A stretch of 5,891 bases of DNA from Chromatiales bacterium (lineage in GTDB: Bacteria; Pseudomonadota; Gammaproteobacteria; Chromatiales; Chromatiaceae). Positions within the stretch are counted from its first letter, which is position 1. Each line of letters starts with the position of its first letter. The stretch is taken from contig JAKSCN010000350.1 in assembly GCA_022360595.1 (NCBI GenBank), positions 1-5,891 on the forward strand, in the 5' to 3' direction. The notes below the pieces were generated by a model, which was not told where the DNA came from, did not search any database, and worked only from the letters and a program-made list of their open reading frames with translations. The translations under genes were made by a program, and so were the position numbers. This document shows, in pieces, positions 5,702 to 5,891 of the stretch.

Positions 5702-5891
5702 TCACACATACACGATTGAGAGAATGCCCAGCGGCATCGCCCAGATCAGAAACCAACGGATTGACTGCTCAACGCGAAAACGCGGAAACGCCACACCGAC
5801 AAAAACCGACACCATGTAGATCAAAAAGACCTTCAGGAAGAAGATTGGCCAGCTTGCGGCTCCACCGAAAAAGAGGTTCATGTAGACCACA
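5702..5891 (-). CDS. nuoH: NuoH-like membrane subunit, C-terminal fragment (5' end outside window)
   Basis: The last 62 or so residues of a hydrophobic protein. It shows YMNLFFGGAASWPIFFLK followed by a membrane segment (VFLIYMVSVFVGVAF), the family landmark PRFRVEQSIRW, and a final membrane helix (FLIWAMPLGILSIVYV). This matches the C-terminus of NuoH/EchB, which has FxGG, then P-R-x-R-x-[DE]-Q before the last helix. The usual D-Q is E-Q, and the usual G-W-K after it is F-L-I. The subunit anchors the cytoplasmic arm to the membrane and forms part of the quinone chamber in complex I. The GTG at 5890-5888 is an internal codon; the reading frame continues past the window edge. Its place directly upstream of nuoB-like is the order seen in Ech-type operons rather than in standard nuo operons. 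Confidence 0.85.
   Translation of the reverse strand, partial: VVYMNLFFGGAASWPIFFLKVFLIYMVSVFVGVAFPRFRVEQSIRWFLIWAMPLGILSIVYV

Noticed and set aside
5039..5719. 226-residue open frame on the plus strand
   Set aside because: It lies wholly opposite the nuoB-like gene and its flanks; its translation shows no family features, while the minus strand encodes clear conserved motifs.

Overview
The window looks like part of a gammaproteobacterial chromosome, possibly from a sulfur-oxidizing or other chemolithotrophic lineage. That placement is an inference from protein style and moderate GC content; no rRNA or other marker is present to settle it. The window is densely coding, with no tRNA, rRNA, insertion sequence or CRISPR array visible.

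Layout. On the plus strand, positions 1-326 hold the C-terminal end of hydroxymethylglutaryl-CoA lyase (mvaB). A 98-base gap with a GC-rich hairpin follows, then a complete DUF2889-family gene (425-988). A 30-base convergent junction (989-1018) separates these from a tight minus-strand operon that fills the rest of the window. Read in its own direction, the operon is: nuoH-like (partial, enters at 5891), nuoB-like, nuoC-like, nuoD-like, a 602-residue fusion of a NuoI-like ferredoxin with a GltD/NfnB-type flavoprotein, and a ferritin-like diiron protein. Gaps between the genes are 6, 9, 8 and 2 bases, and the last pair overlaps by 4 bases (ATGA).

The operon is the main point of interest. The order H-B-C-D-I is that of the energy-converting hydrogenase Ech (EchB-C-D-E-F), not the canonical nuoA-N order. 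The sequences themselves are closer to complex I. No nuoE, nuoF or nuoG lies between D and the I-like domain. Instead the I-like ferredoxin is fused to a flavin- and nicotinamide-binding module, which suggests that this one polypeptide is both the NAD(P)H module and the iron-sulfur wire.

The catalytic junction is also remodelled. The NuoD-like subunit lacks the quinone-site His, Tyr and Asp of canonical NuoD/Nqo4 (T40, V89 and S141 here). It keeps a hydrogenase-like N-terminal CxxC (C85, C88) but has no C-terminal CxxC, so it cannot hold a normal NiFe centre. The NuoB-like subunit has Cys-Gly (C64-G65) in place of the tandem Cys-Cys that binds cluster N2. The complex therefore appears to be neither a standard complex I nor a hydrogenase. 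It resembles the poorly characterised energy-converting-hydrogenase-related (Ehr) complexes that sit between the two. Its electron acceptor or donor at the B/D interface is unknown. Possible roles are NADH oxidation coupled to ion pumping, or pmf-driven reverse electron flow to NAD+ or a low-potential carrier.
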